Notes under the pieces: model-generated
What the model was told of the DNA's origin: nothing
What the model saw: the letters and a program-made list of their open reading frames with translations, nothing else
Databases searched by the model: none
Origin: JASHPR01 sp963842355
GTDB taxonomy: Bacteria > Actinomycetota > Actinomycetes > Streptosporangiales > Streptosporangiaceae
DNA length: 64,000 bases
Direction of reading: 5' to 3'
NCBI GenBank assembly: GCA_963842355.1
Contig: CAWJGC010000017.1
Span: forward strand, 248,001 to 312,000
Made by a program: the position numbers and the translations under genes
Shown here: piece after piece, positions 1 to 8,495 of the stretch
Layout: each line of letters starts with the position of its first letter
Numbering within the stretch: the first letter of the stretch is position 1

Positions 1-5
1 TCCGG

Positions 6-1199
6 GTGCCGCGGCGGCCGGCCGAGCCCAAGGCCCCCCCGGACCCGTGGGGGAACAGCAGCAGGCTCCGGCCGGTCCTGCACAGCCTGCTCTACGCCCT
101 GCCGGGGATCTGCTTCCCCGCGGCGATCGGGCTGCTGGTCGGCGGGGGCGTGGAGATCACGCTGATCGTGGCGCTGCTCGTCGCGTGGTCGACGGGCCAG
201 GGACTGGCCTATCTCGGCTACATCCGGCTCGGCCGGACGACGGACCTGGATCAGACCCGGCGGCTGCTGCGGGTCGCGCTGGTGGCCGGGCTGGCCGTGG
301 TGACGGTCGCGTTGCTGACGACCGCGCACCTGGCGCACGCGCCCTTGTCCGCGTTGATCTTCGGCTGGGGCGAGGGCGCCTACATGCTGGGCGCCGGGGT
401 ACTCATGGTGCTCGGGGCCGAGCGGTGGCTGCTGGTGGCGCTCGCGCCCGGGGTGCTGGGCGGCGCCGCGTTCCTGGCCCTGGGCCGGCCGCCGCACCTG
501 GACCACGCCGTGTGGGCCGCGCTCGCCGCCACCCCGCTGCTGGCGCTGGCGCTCGCGGTCTTCTTCACCCGCGTGACCGGGCGGCCGTCGGGCCTGCTGT
601 TCGAGCCGTCCGAGTGGCTCGGCGCGCTGCCCGCCGCCGGATTCGGGCTGGTCGCCGCCGGGCTGCTGATCTTCCCGGTCGCGGCGGGCGTGCACGGCCG
701 CGGGGGAATCAACGTCGGGGCGCTGCTGGCTGCGCTGCCGCTGTCGCTGAGCATGGGCGCGGCCGAGGGAAGCCTGCTGTGGTACCGGCGCCGAACCCAG
801 CGGCTGCTGCGGTCGACCAGGGAACTCGGGGCGTTCGGCTGGCGGGCGCGGCTGGTGCTGATCGCCGCGGTGCTGCAGTACGTGGCCGCGGCCGCGGCGC
901 TGATCGCCGTGGCGGTCGTGATCGCGGGCGCGACCGGGCTGGTACAGCCGCACCTGGCCTACCTGCCGCAGCTCGCGGCGTACCTGGAGCTGGCCGCGGC
1001 GATGTTCCTGGCGCTGATGCTGCAGGCGCTCGGCTCCCGCATCTTCCCCCTGGTCGCGTGCACCGTGGCCCTGGCGTTCGAGATAGCGTGCCGCCACTTC
1101 GGGGTGCTCGCGCAGATCGTGGCGTGCACGGAGCTGGTACTCGTGGTCGGCGGGTTCGCGGTCGTCGTGCTCGGGAGGGCGGTGCGGCACGTCTACTAG
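6..1199 (+). CDS. Polytopic membrane protein, probably of an exopolysaccharide cluster
   Basis: I do not recognise a specific family. The 397-residue product has a short polar N-terminus and then about ten to twelve hydrophobic segments in Ala/Leu/Val-rich stretches, so it is an integral membrane protein. The arrangement (paired helices, short loops, Arg-rich cytoplasmic loops such as WYRRRTQRLLRS) is like polysaccharide export or flippase-type proteins, but no diagnostic motif is visible. The start used is the GTG at 6. The gene begins at the window edge, so a start further upstream cannot be excluded. It lies 65 bases upstream of a sugar-nucleotide dehydratase on the same strand, which suggests a role in surface-glycan assembly; that is inference from context. 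Confidence 0.6.
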   Translation: MPRRPAEPKAPPDPWGNSSRLRPVLHSLLYALPGICFPAAIGLLVGGGVEITLIVALLVAWSTGQGLAYLGYIRLGRTTDLDQTRRLLRVALVAGLAVVTVALLTTAHLAHAPLSALIFGWGEGAYMLGAGVLMVLGAERWLLVALAPGVLGGAAFLALGRPPHLDHAVWAALAATPLLALALAVFFTRVTGRPSGLLFEPSEWLGALPAAGFGLVAAGLLIFPVAAGVHGRGGINVGALLAALPLSLSMGAAEGSLLWYRRRTQRLLRSTRELGAFGWRARLVLIAAVLQYVAAAAALIAVAVVIAGATGLVQPHLAYLPQLAAYLELAAAMFLALMLQALGSRIFPLVACTVALAFEIACRHFGVLAQIVACTELVLVVGGFAVVVLGRAVRHVY

Positions 1200-1264
1200 G
1201 CGCGCCCGGGCGAACCGCGTCCGTTGACAAGGATCAGGAAGACTCAAAAGTGGAGGACGAATCC

Positions 1265-2260
1265 ATGACGAATACCGTTGCGGTCACGGGGGCGGAAGGC
1301 TTCATCGGTTCCCATCTGGTGGAGGCGCTGGTGCGCCGCGGGAACCGGGTCCGGGCCATGGTCCTGTACAACATGTTCAGCTCGACCGGGTGGCTGGACA
1401 CGCTGGATGCCGACATCATCGGCCAGGTCGACGTGGTATTCGGGGACGTGCGCGACCCGGCGACCGTGCGCGAGCTGGTCGAGGGCGCCGAGGTGGTGTA
1501 CCACCTGGCCGCGATCGGCTCGGTCCCGTACTCCTACAGCGCGCCGCGGTCGTTCATCGACACCAACACGATCGGCACCATGCACGTCCTCGAGGCGGTG
1601 CGCGCCTGCCGCACCCCGCGGCTCGTGCACACCTCGACCAGCGAGACCTACGGCACCGCTCGCACGGTCCCGATCAGCGAGTCGCACCCGCTGCAGGCGC
1701 AGTCGCCGTACGCGGCCTCCAAGGTCGCCGGGGACAAGCTGGTCGAGTCGTATCACCTGAGCTTCGGGGTGCCCGCGGTCACGCTGCGGCCGTTCAACAC
1801 CTTCGGCCCGCGCCAGTCCACCCGCGCCGTCATCCCGCAGGTCATCACCCAGCTCGCCAGCGGCTCCAAGCAGCTCATGCTGGGCGCGCTCGACCCGACC
1901 CGGGACTTCTCCTACGTCGTCGACACCGCCGAGGCCTTCATCACGCTCGGTGAGGCCCCGGCGTCGGCCGTGCTCGGCGAGCTCTTCAACTGCGGCCCGG
2001 GCGACGACATCGCTATCGGCAAGCTGGCCGAGGATATCGCCAGACTCATGGGCGTCGAGGCCGATATCGTGGAAGACCCGCAGCGCCTGCGCCCCAAGGA
2101 TTCCGAGGTGATGCGGCTGGTGTGCGACGCTACGAAACTCCGCGAGCGCACCGGGTGGAAGCCGCGCTACACCCGCGACGAGGGTCTGGTCGAGACCATC
2201 GAATGGTTCCGCGACCCGGCGAACCTGGCCAGGTTCAAGGTCAACGAATACCACCAGTGA
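1265..2260 (+). CDS. LegB-like NAD-dependent sugar-nucleotide 4,6-dehydratase/epimerase (extended SDR)
   Basis: The 331-residue protein is an extended short-chain dehydrogenase. The Rossmann motif GAEGFIG is at about residues 9-15, and the catalytic Tyr149-x3-Lys153 is in SPYAASK with an upstream TSTSETYG segment. The N-terminal segment RAMVLYNMFSSTGWLD closely resembles LegB/PtmB-type GDP-N-acetylglucosamine 4,6-dehydratases rather than GalE or RmlB. The likely reaction is NAD-dependent 4,6-dehydration or 4-epimerisation of a nucleotide sugar in the cytoplasm, feeding a surface polysaccharide. The ATG at 1265 is preceded by GGAGG at a normal distance; the reading frame is open much further upstream but that part has shadow-frame composition. 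It is followed after 21 bases by a second SDR gene, so the two are probably co-transcribed. The substrate is inference. Confidence 0.85.
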   Translation: MTNTVAVTGAEGFIGSHLVEALVRRGNRVRAMVLYNMFSSTGWLDTLDADIIGQVDVVFGDVRDPATVRELVEGAEVVYHLAAIGSVPYSYSAPRSFIDTNTIGTMHVLEAVRACRTPRLVHTSTSETYGTARTVPISESHPLQAQSPYAASKVAGDKLVESYHLSFGVPAVTLRPFNTFGPRQSTRAVIPQVITQLASGSKQLMLGALDPTRDFSYVVDTAEAFITLGEAPASAVLGELFNCGPGDDIAIGKLAEDIARLMGVEADIVEDPQRLRPKDSEVMRLVCDATKLRERTGWKPRYTRDEGLVETIEWFRDPANLARFKVNEYHQ

Positions 2261-2281
2261 ACGAGCGGGGGAGACAGTCTG

Positions 2282-3199
2282 ATGCGCCTGCTGGTCATCG
2301 GCGCGAGCGGGTTTCTCGGTCGGCACGTGTGGCGGCAGGCCACGGCGGCCGGCGCCGCTGTGGTCACCGCCGGCCGGGCCGCACTCCCGGACTCGCCCGC
2401 GCACCGGCAGGTCGACCTGTCTACCGCCGACCCGGCCAGCATCGCCGAGATGATCACGTCGGTGGCGCCCGATGCGATCGCCAACTGCGCGGGGGCGACC
2501 GTGGGCGGGCCGGAGGTGCTGGCGCCGGCCAACATCACCGGTACCTACGCGCTGGTCCGGGGGATGCTGCTGGCCGGCACCCCGACCAGGCTCGTGCACC
2601 TGGGCTCCGCGGCGGAGTACGGGCTCGCCGAGCCTGGTGTTCCCGTGGCCGAGTCCGCGCCGCCCCGCCCGGCCGCGGTGTACGGCGCCACCAAGCTGGC
2701 CGGCACCCGGCTGGTGGAGCTGGGCCGGGCCTCCGGGCTGGACGCCGTGGTACTGCGCGTGTTCAACCCGGTCGGCGCCGGAGCCCCGGGCAGCGGCCTG
2801 CCCGGGCGCCTCGCGGCGGAACTGCGCCGGGCGCTGGCCGACGGCAGCGACGTGCGGCTCGGCTCGCTGGACGCGGTCCGGGACTTCGTCGACGCGCGGG
2901 ACGTGGCGGCCGCGGTGCTCGCCGCCGCGGCCGCGGCCGCGCGGCCGCACCCGGTGCTCAACATCGCCGGCGGCGTCGGCGTCCCGGCCCGCACGCTGGT
3001 CAAGGAGCTGATCACGATCAGCGGCTACGCCGGTACGGTGCACGAAGACGCGGCAGGATCGGCGCGCTCGCCCGACAAGTCATGGCAGCAGGCCGACATC
3101 ACCCGGGCCGGCCTGGACCTCGGCTGGCGGCCGCGCCACGATCTCGCGGCATCACTGGCCGACCTATGGGAGGCGAGCCGTGACCAAGCTGGCGTCTGA
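2282..3199 (+). CDS. NAD-dependent epimerase/dehydratase (extended SDR)
   Basis: The 305-residue product has the SDR dinucleotide motif GASGFLG at residues 7-13 and the active-site Tyr-x3-Lys in VYGATK, with a Ser-rich strand (HLGSAAEYG) before it. It belongs to the sugar-nucleotide epimerase/reductase group (RmlD/GalE-like), and the WRPRHDLAASLADL C-terminus is typical. It probably carries out the epimerisation or reduction step after the LegB-like enzyme encoded just upstream. The ATG at 2282 sits 21 bases after the previous stop behind a GGGGGAG site. Its last 20 bases overlap the next gene, so the two are translationally coupled. The exact sugar cannot be told from sequence. Confidence 0.85.
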   Translation: MRLLVIGASGFLGRHVWRQATAAGAAVVTAGRAALPDSPAHRQVDLSTADPASIAEMITSVAPDAIANCAGATVGGPEVLAPANITGTYALVRGMLLAGTPTRLVHLGSAAEYGLAEPGVPVAESAPPRPAAVYGATKLAGTRLVELGRASGLDAVVLRVFNPVGAGAPGSGLPGRLAAELRRALADGSDVRLGSLDAVRDFVDARDVAAAVLAAAAAAARPHPVLNIAGGVGVPARTLVKELITISGYAGTVHEDAAGSARSPDKSWQQADITRAGLDLGWRPRHDLAASLADLWEASRDQAGV

Positions 3200-3890
3200 C
3201 CGCGTGGCGCTGGGCCGGCCGCATCTGGTCGTGCCTGCCTACTTCCGTCCGGACGTCCGTCCCGACGACTGGTACCTGTTGGCCAAGCACGCGTCCCAGG
3301 TGCGGCTGGTGATCCTCAACCTGGCCAACGGGCCCGGACCGGTGCCCGACCCCGCGTTCTACCCCGCGCTCGACCGCCTCCGCGAGGCGGGGGTGGCGGT
3401 GGCCGGGTACGTGGACACCAACTACGGCCGGCGCCCCGGCCGCGACGCGCTGGAGGACCTCGGCGTGTTCCTGCGCTGGTACGACGTGGGCGGCGTGTGC
3501 TTCGACCGCGCCGCGGTCACCGCGGAGCACCTGGGCTACTACGCCGCGCTGTCGCGTTACGCGCGGGACATGGGCGCGCGCGTGGTGCTGTTCAACCACG
3601 GGGCGCACCCCCTCGAGGCGTACGCAGAGCACGCCGACCTGCTCGGGACCTTCGAGGGTCCCTGGCGCGCCTACCTGCAGCTCGCCGTCCCCCGCTGGAC
3701 GAGGTCGCGGCCCGCCGGCAAGTTCTACCACGTGGTGTACTCGGTGCCGCCGCGGAACTACGATCACGCGTTCCTGCTGGCCATGCGCCGCCGCGCGGGC
3801 AGTGTGTACATCACCGACCGCAGCGGGGCCAACCCCTACGACGGTCTGCCCGCCGGGGGGCTGGAGCCGGAGTCGCGATGGATGCGCTGA
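3180..3890 (+). CDS. Spherulin-4 / GH135-like protein without signal peptide
   Basis: The 236-residue protein belongs to the spherulation-specific family 4 fold. This family includes the fungal GH135 enzyme Sph3, which cuts galactosamine-containing polysaccharide. Shared blocks with the paralogue at 4057 run in order: VPAYF, ILNLANGPG, GYVDTNYGRRP, a candidate catalytic Asp in VCFDRA, FNHGAHP, a candidate catalytic Glu in TFEGPW, and SGANPYDGLP near the end. No signal peptide or membrane helix is visible, so this copy looks cytosolic. The GTG start at 3180 overlaps the upstream epimerase by 20 bases. Hydrolase activity on a GalN/GalNAc glycan is inference from the family. Confidence 0.8.
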   Translation: MTKLASDRVALGRPHLVVPAYFRPDVRPDDWYLLAKHASQVRLVILNLANGPGPVPDPAFYPALDRLREAGVAVAGYVDTNYGRRPGRDALEDLGVFLRWYDVGGVCFDRAAVTAEHLGYYAALSRYARDMGARVVLFNHGAHPLEAYAEHADLLGTFEGPWRAYLQLAVPRWTRSRPAGKFYHVVYSVPPRNYDHAFLLAMRRRAGSVYITDRSGANPYDGLPAGGLEPESRWMR

Positions 3891-3969
3891 CGGTGCTGGC
3901 CCGGGGGGGACACCGTGCCCCCCCGGGGACACCCCAGACCCCGATGGCCCAGGACCCCCCCGCGGGCCC

Positions 3970-4036
3970 CCACCCGCCTCCCCTCCCCCCTTCATGGCCG
4001 GCAGGCCGGCCGTCGCGGCTGGCCCGGCTTCGCCGC
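3970..4036. repeat. Dispersed GC-rich intergenic repeat, copy 1
   Basis: This C-rich block (…CCCGCCTCCCC, CCCTTCATGGCCGG, CAGGCCGGCCGTCGCGGCTGG) recurs almost unchanged at about 23530-23596. In reverse complement its core (CATGAAGGGG followed by GGGGAGGCGGG) resembles the element at the start of rimI (19649-19697) and upstream of the last gene (63709-63796). It fills the gap between the two spherulin-4 paralogues. Confidence 0.7.
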
Positions 4037-4056
4037 CGCCGGGAACTGATACCGAC

Positions 4057-4983
4057 ATGTCGATGACCGGTCCCCCTCCGGACAACTGGCGGAAGGCACG
4101 GCGGCGCCTGCAGCGGCGCGACGCGCGGCAGAGGTTTCGGGCCCAGGCCACCAGGCCGGTGACGGTGGTCGCGGCGGTGGCGGTGGCCGTCCTCATCGCG
4201 GTGGGAGCCGCGTTCGGCATCACCGTGGGGGTGACATCGGGAATCCGCTCAGCCGGCTGCCAGAAGATCTTCGTGCCGGCCTACTTCGACAGCAGCATCT
4301 GGGCGCAGGCCACGTCCAGCAAGCCCGTCCCGAGCACCATGATCCTTAATCCCGCGACCGGCGTCGGGGCCGGCACCGCGCCGGACCCGGCCTACCAGGC
4401 TGTCGTCAAACAGGCTCAGGCCGCGGGCATTACCGTCCTGGGGTATTCATCGACCGCCGACGGGCAGCGCCCCATCGCGCAGGTCGAGGCCGACGTCAGG
4501 AATTACAAGGCCTGGTACGGGGTAACCGGGATTTTCCTGGATTCGGTCAACGGCGTCGGCAGCGAGCTTCCATACTACGAGCAGCTGGCCGGTTACATCC
4601 ACCGGACTATTCCGGGATCGTCGGTCTGGCTCAACCCGGGAATCTACCCTGATCAGCAGTACATGTCGGTCGGCAACGTGGTCATGGTATTCGAGGGTAC
4701 GTACGCCCAGTACCGCAATTTCCAGGTACCCGCCTGGGCTCATGAATTCCCCGCGACCAGGTTTGCGAATACCATCTACAGCGCCACCTCGAGCGCCCAG
4801 GCCAACAGCGCCATCAGCCTGGCCAGGAGCCGGAATGCCGGTTATGTCTACGTGACAAACCTGGCGGGATCAAACCCATACGACGCGCTGCCCAGCTACT
4901 GGTCCAGCGAGAACACAGCCCTTACCGCAGGATGCGCCGCCGCCGCGTCTCACGTGGCTCGTATCCAGAGCGTAATTCACTAA
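4057..4983 (+). CDS. Membrane-anchored spherulin-4 / GH135-like glycan hydrolase
   Basis: The 308-residue product has a basic N-terminus (residues 1-35), one hydrophobic segment (about residues 36-58, VTVVAAVAVAVLIAVGAAFG) and then a spherulin-4 domain. So it is predicted to be exported and anchored with the domain outside. The family blocks are VPAYF, ILNPATGVG, GYSSTADGQRP, IFLDSVNG with the candidate catalytic Asp, LNPGIYP, VFEGTY with the candidate catalytic Glu, and GSNPYDALP. Codon use is less GC-extreme in the second half (for example GGATCG, AATTTC), which may mark transfer. I chose the ATG at 4057; the open frame further upstream runs through the repeat. It is paralogous to the gene at 3180. 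A role in trimming an extracellular amino-sugar polymer is inference. Confidence 0.82.
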   Translation: MSMTGPPPDNWRKARRRLQRRDARQRFRAQATRPVTVVAAVAVAVLIAVGAAFGITVGVTSGIRSAGCQKIFVPAYFDSSIWAQATSSKPVPSTMILNPATGVGAGTAPDPAYQAVVKQAQAAGITVLGYSSTADGQRPIAQVEADVRNYKAWYGVTGIFLDSVNGVGSELPYYEQLAGYIHRTIPGSSVWLNPGIYPDQQYMSVGNVVMVFEGTYAQYRNFQVPAWAHEFPATRFANTIYSATSSAQANSAISLARSRNAGYVYVTNLAGSNPYDALPSYWSSENTALTAGCAAAASHVARIQSVIH

Positions 4984-5097
4984 GTACGCCAAGTAGCCGA
5001 CGGCGCGGGGCGGGCTCGGCATTCCCCCTTATCAGGACGAGGAATTCTCATTCATCTGTATGAGGACAAAGCCAGGTCGCTGCCGCAGAGTGGGCTA

Positions 5098-5823
5098 GTG
5101 GACGTGCGGCGGCTGCTTCTGGTGGATGACTACAGGATGGTCACTGAAGCGCTGGCGTCCAGGCTCTCGGCCGCGCCCGACCTGTGGGTGGCGGGGTGCT
5201 GCACCACCGACGATCCCCAGTTGCCCGAGGTGGTCCGCTGGCTGCGGCCGGATGTCATCCTGATCGAGGTCGAGCCGCTCGGCTTCGCCGTGGGCGAGGT
5301 CCTGCGGCGGCTGCGGACCGCGTGGCCCGCCGCGCACGTGGTCGTGGTCAGCGGCGACCACGACATCGCTCACGCCGTGGAGGCCGCCCGGGCCGGAGCA
5401 GATGCCTGGGTCTCGAAGGAGCAGGGCGCGGACGAGCTGGAGACCGTGCTCCGCGGGGTGTGCCAGGGCCACTCCTGGTTCCCGCCCGAGATGCTCGGCG
5501 AGATCCTGCGCGGGCTGCGCGACGACGTCCGCCGGGCCCGGGAGGACAGCGATCCGCTCGACGTGCTGAGCCCGCGGGAGCGCGACGTCCTGGCGAGCAT
5601 GGCCGAGGGCAAGCGCGGCCGGCAGATCGCCGAGGAACTGCTGATCTCTACCGACACGGTCCGCACCCACACCCGCAGCATCTTCAGCAAGCTGGACGTG
5701 CACAGCAGGCTCGAGGCCGTGCGGGTCGCGCGCGCCGCCGGGCTGCGCCCGCCCGAGCGGCCCGGGATCGCCGGGGGCCTGGCGACCATCCCGTTCCGTC
5801 CGACGGGCCCGGACGGGCTATGA
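5098..5823 (+). CDS. Atypical NarL/LuxR-family response regulator with Glu in place of the phospho-Asp
   Basis: The 241-residue protein has a receiver domain (1-125) and a LuxR helix-turn-helix (about 165-225; LSPRERDVLASMAEG … STDTVRTHTRSIFSKLDVHSRLEAV). The acidic pair Asp10/Asp11 and the conserved Lys107 are present. However, the residue at the phosphorylation site is Glu57, in the string RPDVILIEVEPLG where the family has Asp. It may therefore act independently of phosphorylation. No sensor kinase is adjacent. The start is GTG at 5098. The stop overlaps the next gene's ATG by four bases (ATGA), so it is translationally coupled to the glycosyltransferase and probably controls this cluster. 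Confidence 0.88.
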   Translation: MDVRRLLLVDDYRMVTEALASRLSAAPDLWVAGCCTTDDPQLPEVVRWLRPDVILIEVEPLGFAVGEVLRRLRTAWPAAHVVVVSGDHDIAHAVEAARAGADAWVSKEQGADELETVLRGVCQGHSWFPPEMLGEILRGLRDDVRRAREDSDPLDVLSPRERDVLASMAEGKRGRQIAEELLISTDTVRTHTRSIFSKLDVHSRLEAVRVARAAGLRPPERPGIAGGLATIPFRPTGPDGL

Positions 5824-7127
5824 CCGGCTCCCTGGCCGAGTTCCCGGGTGGCGGCACCGGAGACCCGCTTCGGGTCGCGACCGTCATCACCCGGATGGAG
5901 GGCGGGGCCGGCGTGCTCGCGCTGCGCGGGGCCGAGGCCCTCGAGCCGGCGGCCGTCCGGCCGGTGATCGTGACCGGCAGCGGCGGCCGGCTGCTCGACG
6001 AGGCGGCGGTGTCGGGTCTCGAGGTCATCATCGAGCCGTCGCTGCGCGAGGTGATCGCCCCGCGCAGCGACCTGCGGGCGGTGCGCCGGCTGGAGTTGCT
6101 CTTCCGGGATCGGTCCTTTGACGTGGTCCACACCCACTGCGCGAAGGCTGGGGCGGTCGGCCGCCTGGCCGCGCGCCGCGCGGCGGTCCCCAGGATCGTG
6201 CACACGTTCCACGGCTTTCCGTTCCACGAGTTCCAGTCGATCCCGCGGCGGCGGGCGTACCTGTCGATCGAGCGGCGGCTGGGCCGTTTCACCGACGTGG
6301 CTCTGTGCGTCGGCGCCGGGGTGGCCGCCGAGGCCGTGCGGCGGGAACTCGTCGCCCCGCAGCGGGTCCGCACGATCGGCGTTGCCGTGGACGGGCCGGA
6401 CCGGGCCAGGGCCAGCATGAGCGCGCTGCTGCCGGCGGCGCGCCAGCGTGCCCGGGCCGCGCTCGGCCTTCCGGCCGCGGCCACCGTGGTGGGCGTGGTG
6501 GGCCGGCTGACCTACCAGAAGGCCCCCGAGGATTTCGTCGCGGCCATGCAGGAACTGGACCGGCCGGGGGTCATCGGCGTCTGGGTGGGCGGCGGCGAAC
6601 TGGCCGAGCGCGTCCGCCGCCGCGCCAGCGCGCTGACCAACGCGCGCGTCGTCCTGGCCGGCGAGCGCACGGACGTGCTCGACGTGCTTCCCGCCTTCGA
6701 CGTCTTCGCGCTGCCCAGCCGCTACGAGGGCCTGCCCACCGTGGTCGTCGAGGCCATGATTTGCGGTGTCCCGGTCGTGGCGAGCGCCGTCAACGCCGTG
6801 TCCGACCTGGTGATGCCGGGCGAGACCGGGCTGCTGGTACCGCCGCGGCGGCCGGGCCTGCTGGCCGCGGCCATCCGGCATCTGCTCGACTCGCCGGCCG
6901 ACGCGGCCCGCATGGCCGCCGCGGCCCGCGCTCGCGTGGGTGACCGCTACGGCGAGTCGGATCTGCGTGCCGCGTTGCTCGCGGCCTATTCCCGGTCGCC
7001 CCGCCGCTTCCGCCGCCGCCGCTTCCGCCGCCGCGGCTGGCGCCTACGCACCGGTTCCCTCTCGCTAGGGGCGGCCCGCGGCCCCGCCGGGCACCCGGAT
7101 CGGGCCGTGGCCGTCACGTTTCTGTAA
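5820..7127 (+). CDS. GT4-family glycosyltransferase
   Basis: The 435-residue protein is a GT-B fold glycosyltransferase. The N-terminal acceptor domain has HTHCAKAGAVGRLAAR and HTFHGFPFHEF. The C-terminal donor domain has VVGRLTYQKAPEDF followed by the E-x7-E signature RYEGLPTVVVEA. It is similar to cytoplasmic enzymes that add a sugar to a lipid-linked glycan. It starts with ATG at 5820, overlapping the response regulator's stop by four bases. The last about 40 residues are Arg-rich and look unconserved (FRRRRFRRRGW), possibly a run-on extension. It is the last clear glycan gene of the cluster. Confidence 0.88.
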   Translation: MTGSLAEFPGGGTGDPLRVATVITRMEGGAGVLALRGAEALEPAAVRPVIVTGSGGRLLDEAAVSGLEVIIEPSLREVIAPRSDLRAVRRLELLFRDRSFDVVHTHCAKAGAVGRLAARRAAVPRIVHTFHGFPFHEFQSIPRRRAYLSIERRLGRFTDVALCVGAGVAAEAVRRELVAPQRVRTIGVAVDGPDRARASMSALLPAARQRARAALGLPAAATVVGVVGRLTYQKAPEDFVAAMQELDRPGVIGVWVGGGELAERVRRRASALTNARVVLAGERTDVLDVLPAFDVFALPSRYEGLPTVVVEAMICGVPVVASAVNAVSDLVMPGETGLLVPPRRPGLLAAAIRHLLDSPADAARMAAAARARVGDRYGESDLRAALLAAYSRSPRRFRRRRFRRRGWRLRTGSLSLGAARGPAGHPDRAVAVTFL

Positions 7128-7490
7128 ACCGGGGCGGGGTGTAAACGCACGCCGGTACGAAGGCGTCTTCACAACATGGGCAGGTTCTCCCAGAAGGTCG
7201 CAGACCGGAACTTTTCCGGCTGCTTGCGACAGATGTTCTGGACTGGGCCGCCCGAGCCAAGTGACGCAACCGACCTGAAAACTCGGGATCAGCGCTCGAG
7301 CTGCCGCGAGCCGTCCGGGGCTGGGGGGAGTAGGCATGTGGGCTCTGTTCGACGGGTGGCGCGATTGCCAGAATGAACCGAGCCGCGGCGTGCCCGCGGC
7401 GCTGAGCCTGACGCGTGATCTCCGACGCGCAGTGGCACGGCGCCGCCGGGATGCTGCGGCGGTGAAGCTGGCGTGCGCTGAGATTGGCGG
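7128..7490. other. Intergenic region, 363 bases, nothing certain
   Basis: Short open frames exist on both strands, but none has a convincing ribosome site plus family features. Composition is somewhat less GC-rich around 7140-7290. I see no clear terminator for the upstream cluster and no repeat matching the others in the window. Confidence 0.4.
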
Positions 7491-8250
7491 GTGACCGTGG
7501 TGGCCAGGCTCGTGCTCGGCGACGACCATGTGGTGTTTCTTGACGCACTGTCCACCGTGCTCACCCAGCACGGGTACGTGATCTCCCCGGTAGCCCGCAG
7601 CGCCGCGGAGATGGTCACGCTGGTCCGCCGCGACCGGCCGGACGTGTGCGTGATCGACGACGCGCAGGCCATCCACCGGGTGCGCGCGGTCAGCGGAACC
7701 ACGAGCGTCCTGGTGCTGAGCGGAAACCCGGACACCGAGGCCGTCGGGCGCGCCCTGGACGCGGGGGCATCCGGTTACGTGCACCAGTCCCGCGGCGTCG
7801 GCGAACTCATCGGCGCGATCGAGCGCGTGCTGCGGGACGAGATCGTGGTCGACGTCCCCAACTCACCGGCGCCCTCGCGGCGCGGGACCGAGCCGAACTA
7901 CGCGCTCCGGCTCGCCGCGCACCTGACCAGCCGCGAGCGGCAGTGCCTGCTGATGCTGGTGGAGGGGCTGGACACCGCCGCGATGATGGGCCTGGCTCTG
8001 CGTCTCACGCACCACGGTGCGCACGCACCTGCAGGCCGTGCTCACCAAGCTCGGCGTGCACTCACGCCTCGAGGCGGTCTCCTTCGCCGTGCGACACCAC
8101 CTGCCTGACCTTTGGTCCTCCCCGGCCAGCCAGCCGGCCGCCATGAGCAAGGTGCGGCCGATCAGGCCGCGTCAGGCCGTGAACATGGCCGTGCCGGTGC
8201 CGGGTCGGCCCCTGGCCGTCGCGGCAGGTCAGGGCGCGGGGTCGGCCTAG
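7491..8250 (+). pseudogene. LuxR-family response regulator, frameshifted in its DNA-binding domain
   Basis: Frame one (7491-8108) gives a receiver domain with Asp11/Asp12 and a normal phospho-acceptor Asp56 (RPDVCVID), then the beginning of a LuxR domain (LTSRERQCLLMLVEGL). After about base 8000 this frame loses homology. The neighbouring frame then continues the domain perfectly: VSRTTVRTHLQAVLTKLGVHSRLEAVS, to a stop at 8250. Removing one C near 8001 gives the family's normal helix spacing (equivalently two bases are missing). The domain layout matches the regulator at 5098. It is either a decayed regulator or a consensus error; other genes in this window show the same kind of break. Confidence 0.75.
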
Positions 8251-8354
8251 CCTCGCCGTCGGCGCCGCCTGGCCGGCAAGACCGGCCCCCGCGCCGCTGC
8301 GCAGCCGCGCCGGGCGGTCACGATCCCGCCGGGCCGGCGTGGCAGGCTTGAGTC

Positions 8355-8495
8355 ATGATCGTGAGCATCGGCGCGAACGTCGCGAAGACAGCACGGGCCC
8401 GCGACGCGCTCCCCGCCCCGGCCTCGGCGGGCCGCTTGTTCGCCCTCGGTGAACACCGGGTGGCGGTCCTGACCAGCGTGGTGGCCGGGGCATGA
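8355..8495 (+). pseudogene. acpS: Probable remnant of holo-ACP synthase (acpS), internally deleted
   Basis: This 46-codon frame begins MIVSIGANVAKTARARDAL and continues SAGRLFALGEH. In position and spacing that matches the N-terminus of actinobacterial AcpS (MIVGIGVDVVDVARF…, …RLFTPGE). It then jumps to a short tail (VLTSVVAGA) resembling the protein's last strand. About 80 central residues, including the metal-binding region, are missing. Its stop overlaps the nnr start as ATGA, as intact acpS genes often do in actinomycetes. I infer an in-frame internal deletion; the conserved Asp of the DVV motif is already changed to Asn/Ala-Lys. It is short, so chance resemblance is possible. Confidence 0.5.

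Noticed and set aside
1244..3043. Long minus-strand open frame opposite the two SDR genes
   Set aside because: Composition and frame relation are those of a GC-skew shadow; no family motif was seen.
3802..4056. Upstream extension of the membrane-anchored spherulin-4 gene
   Set aside because: The extension runs through a dispersed intergenic repeat and overlaps the previous gene in another frame; the ATG at 4057 starts a normal membrane-anchor sequence.
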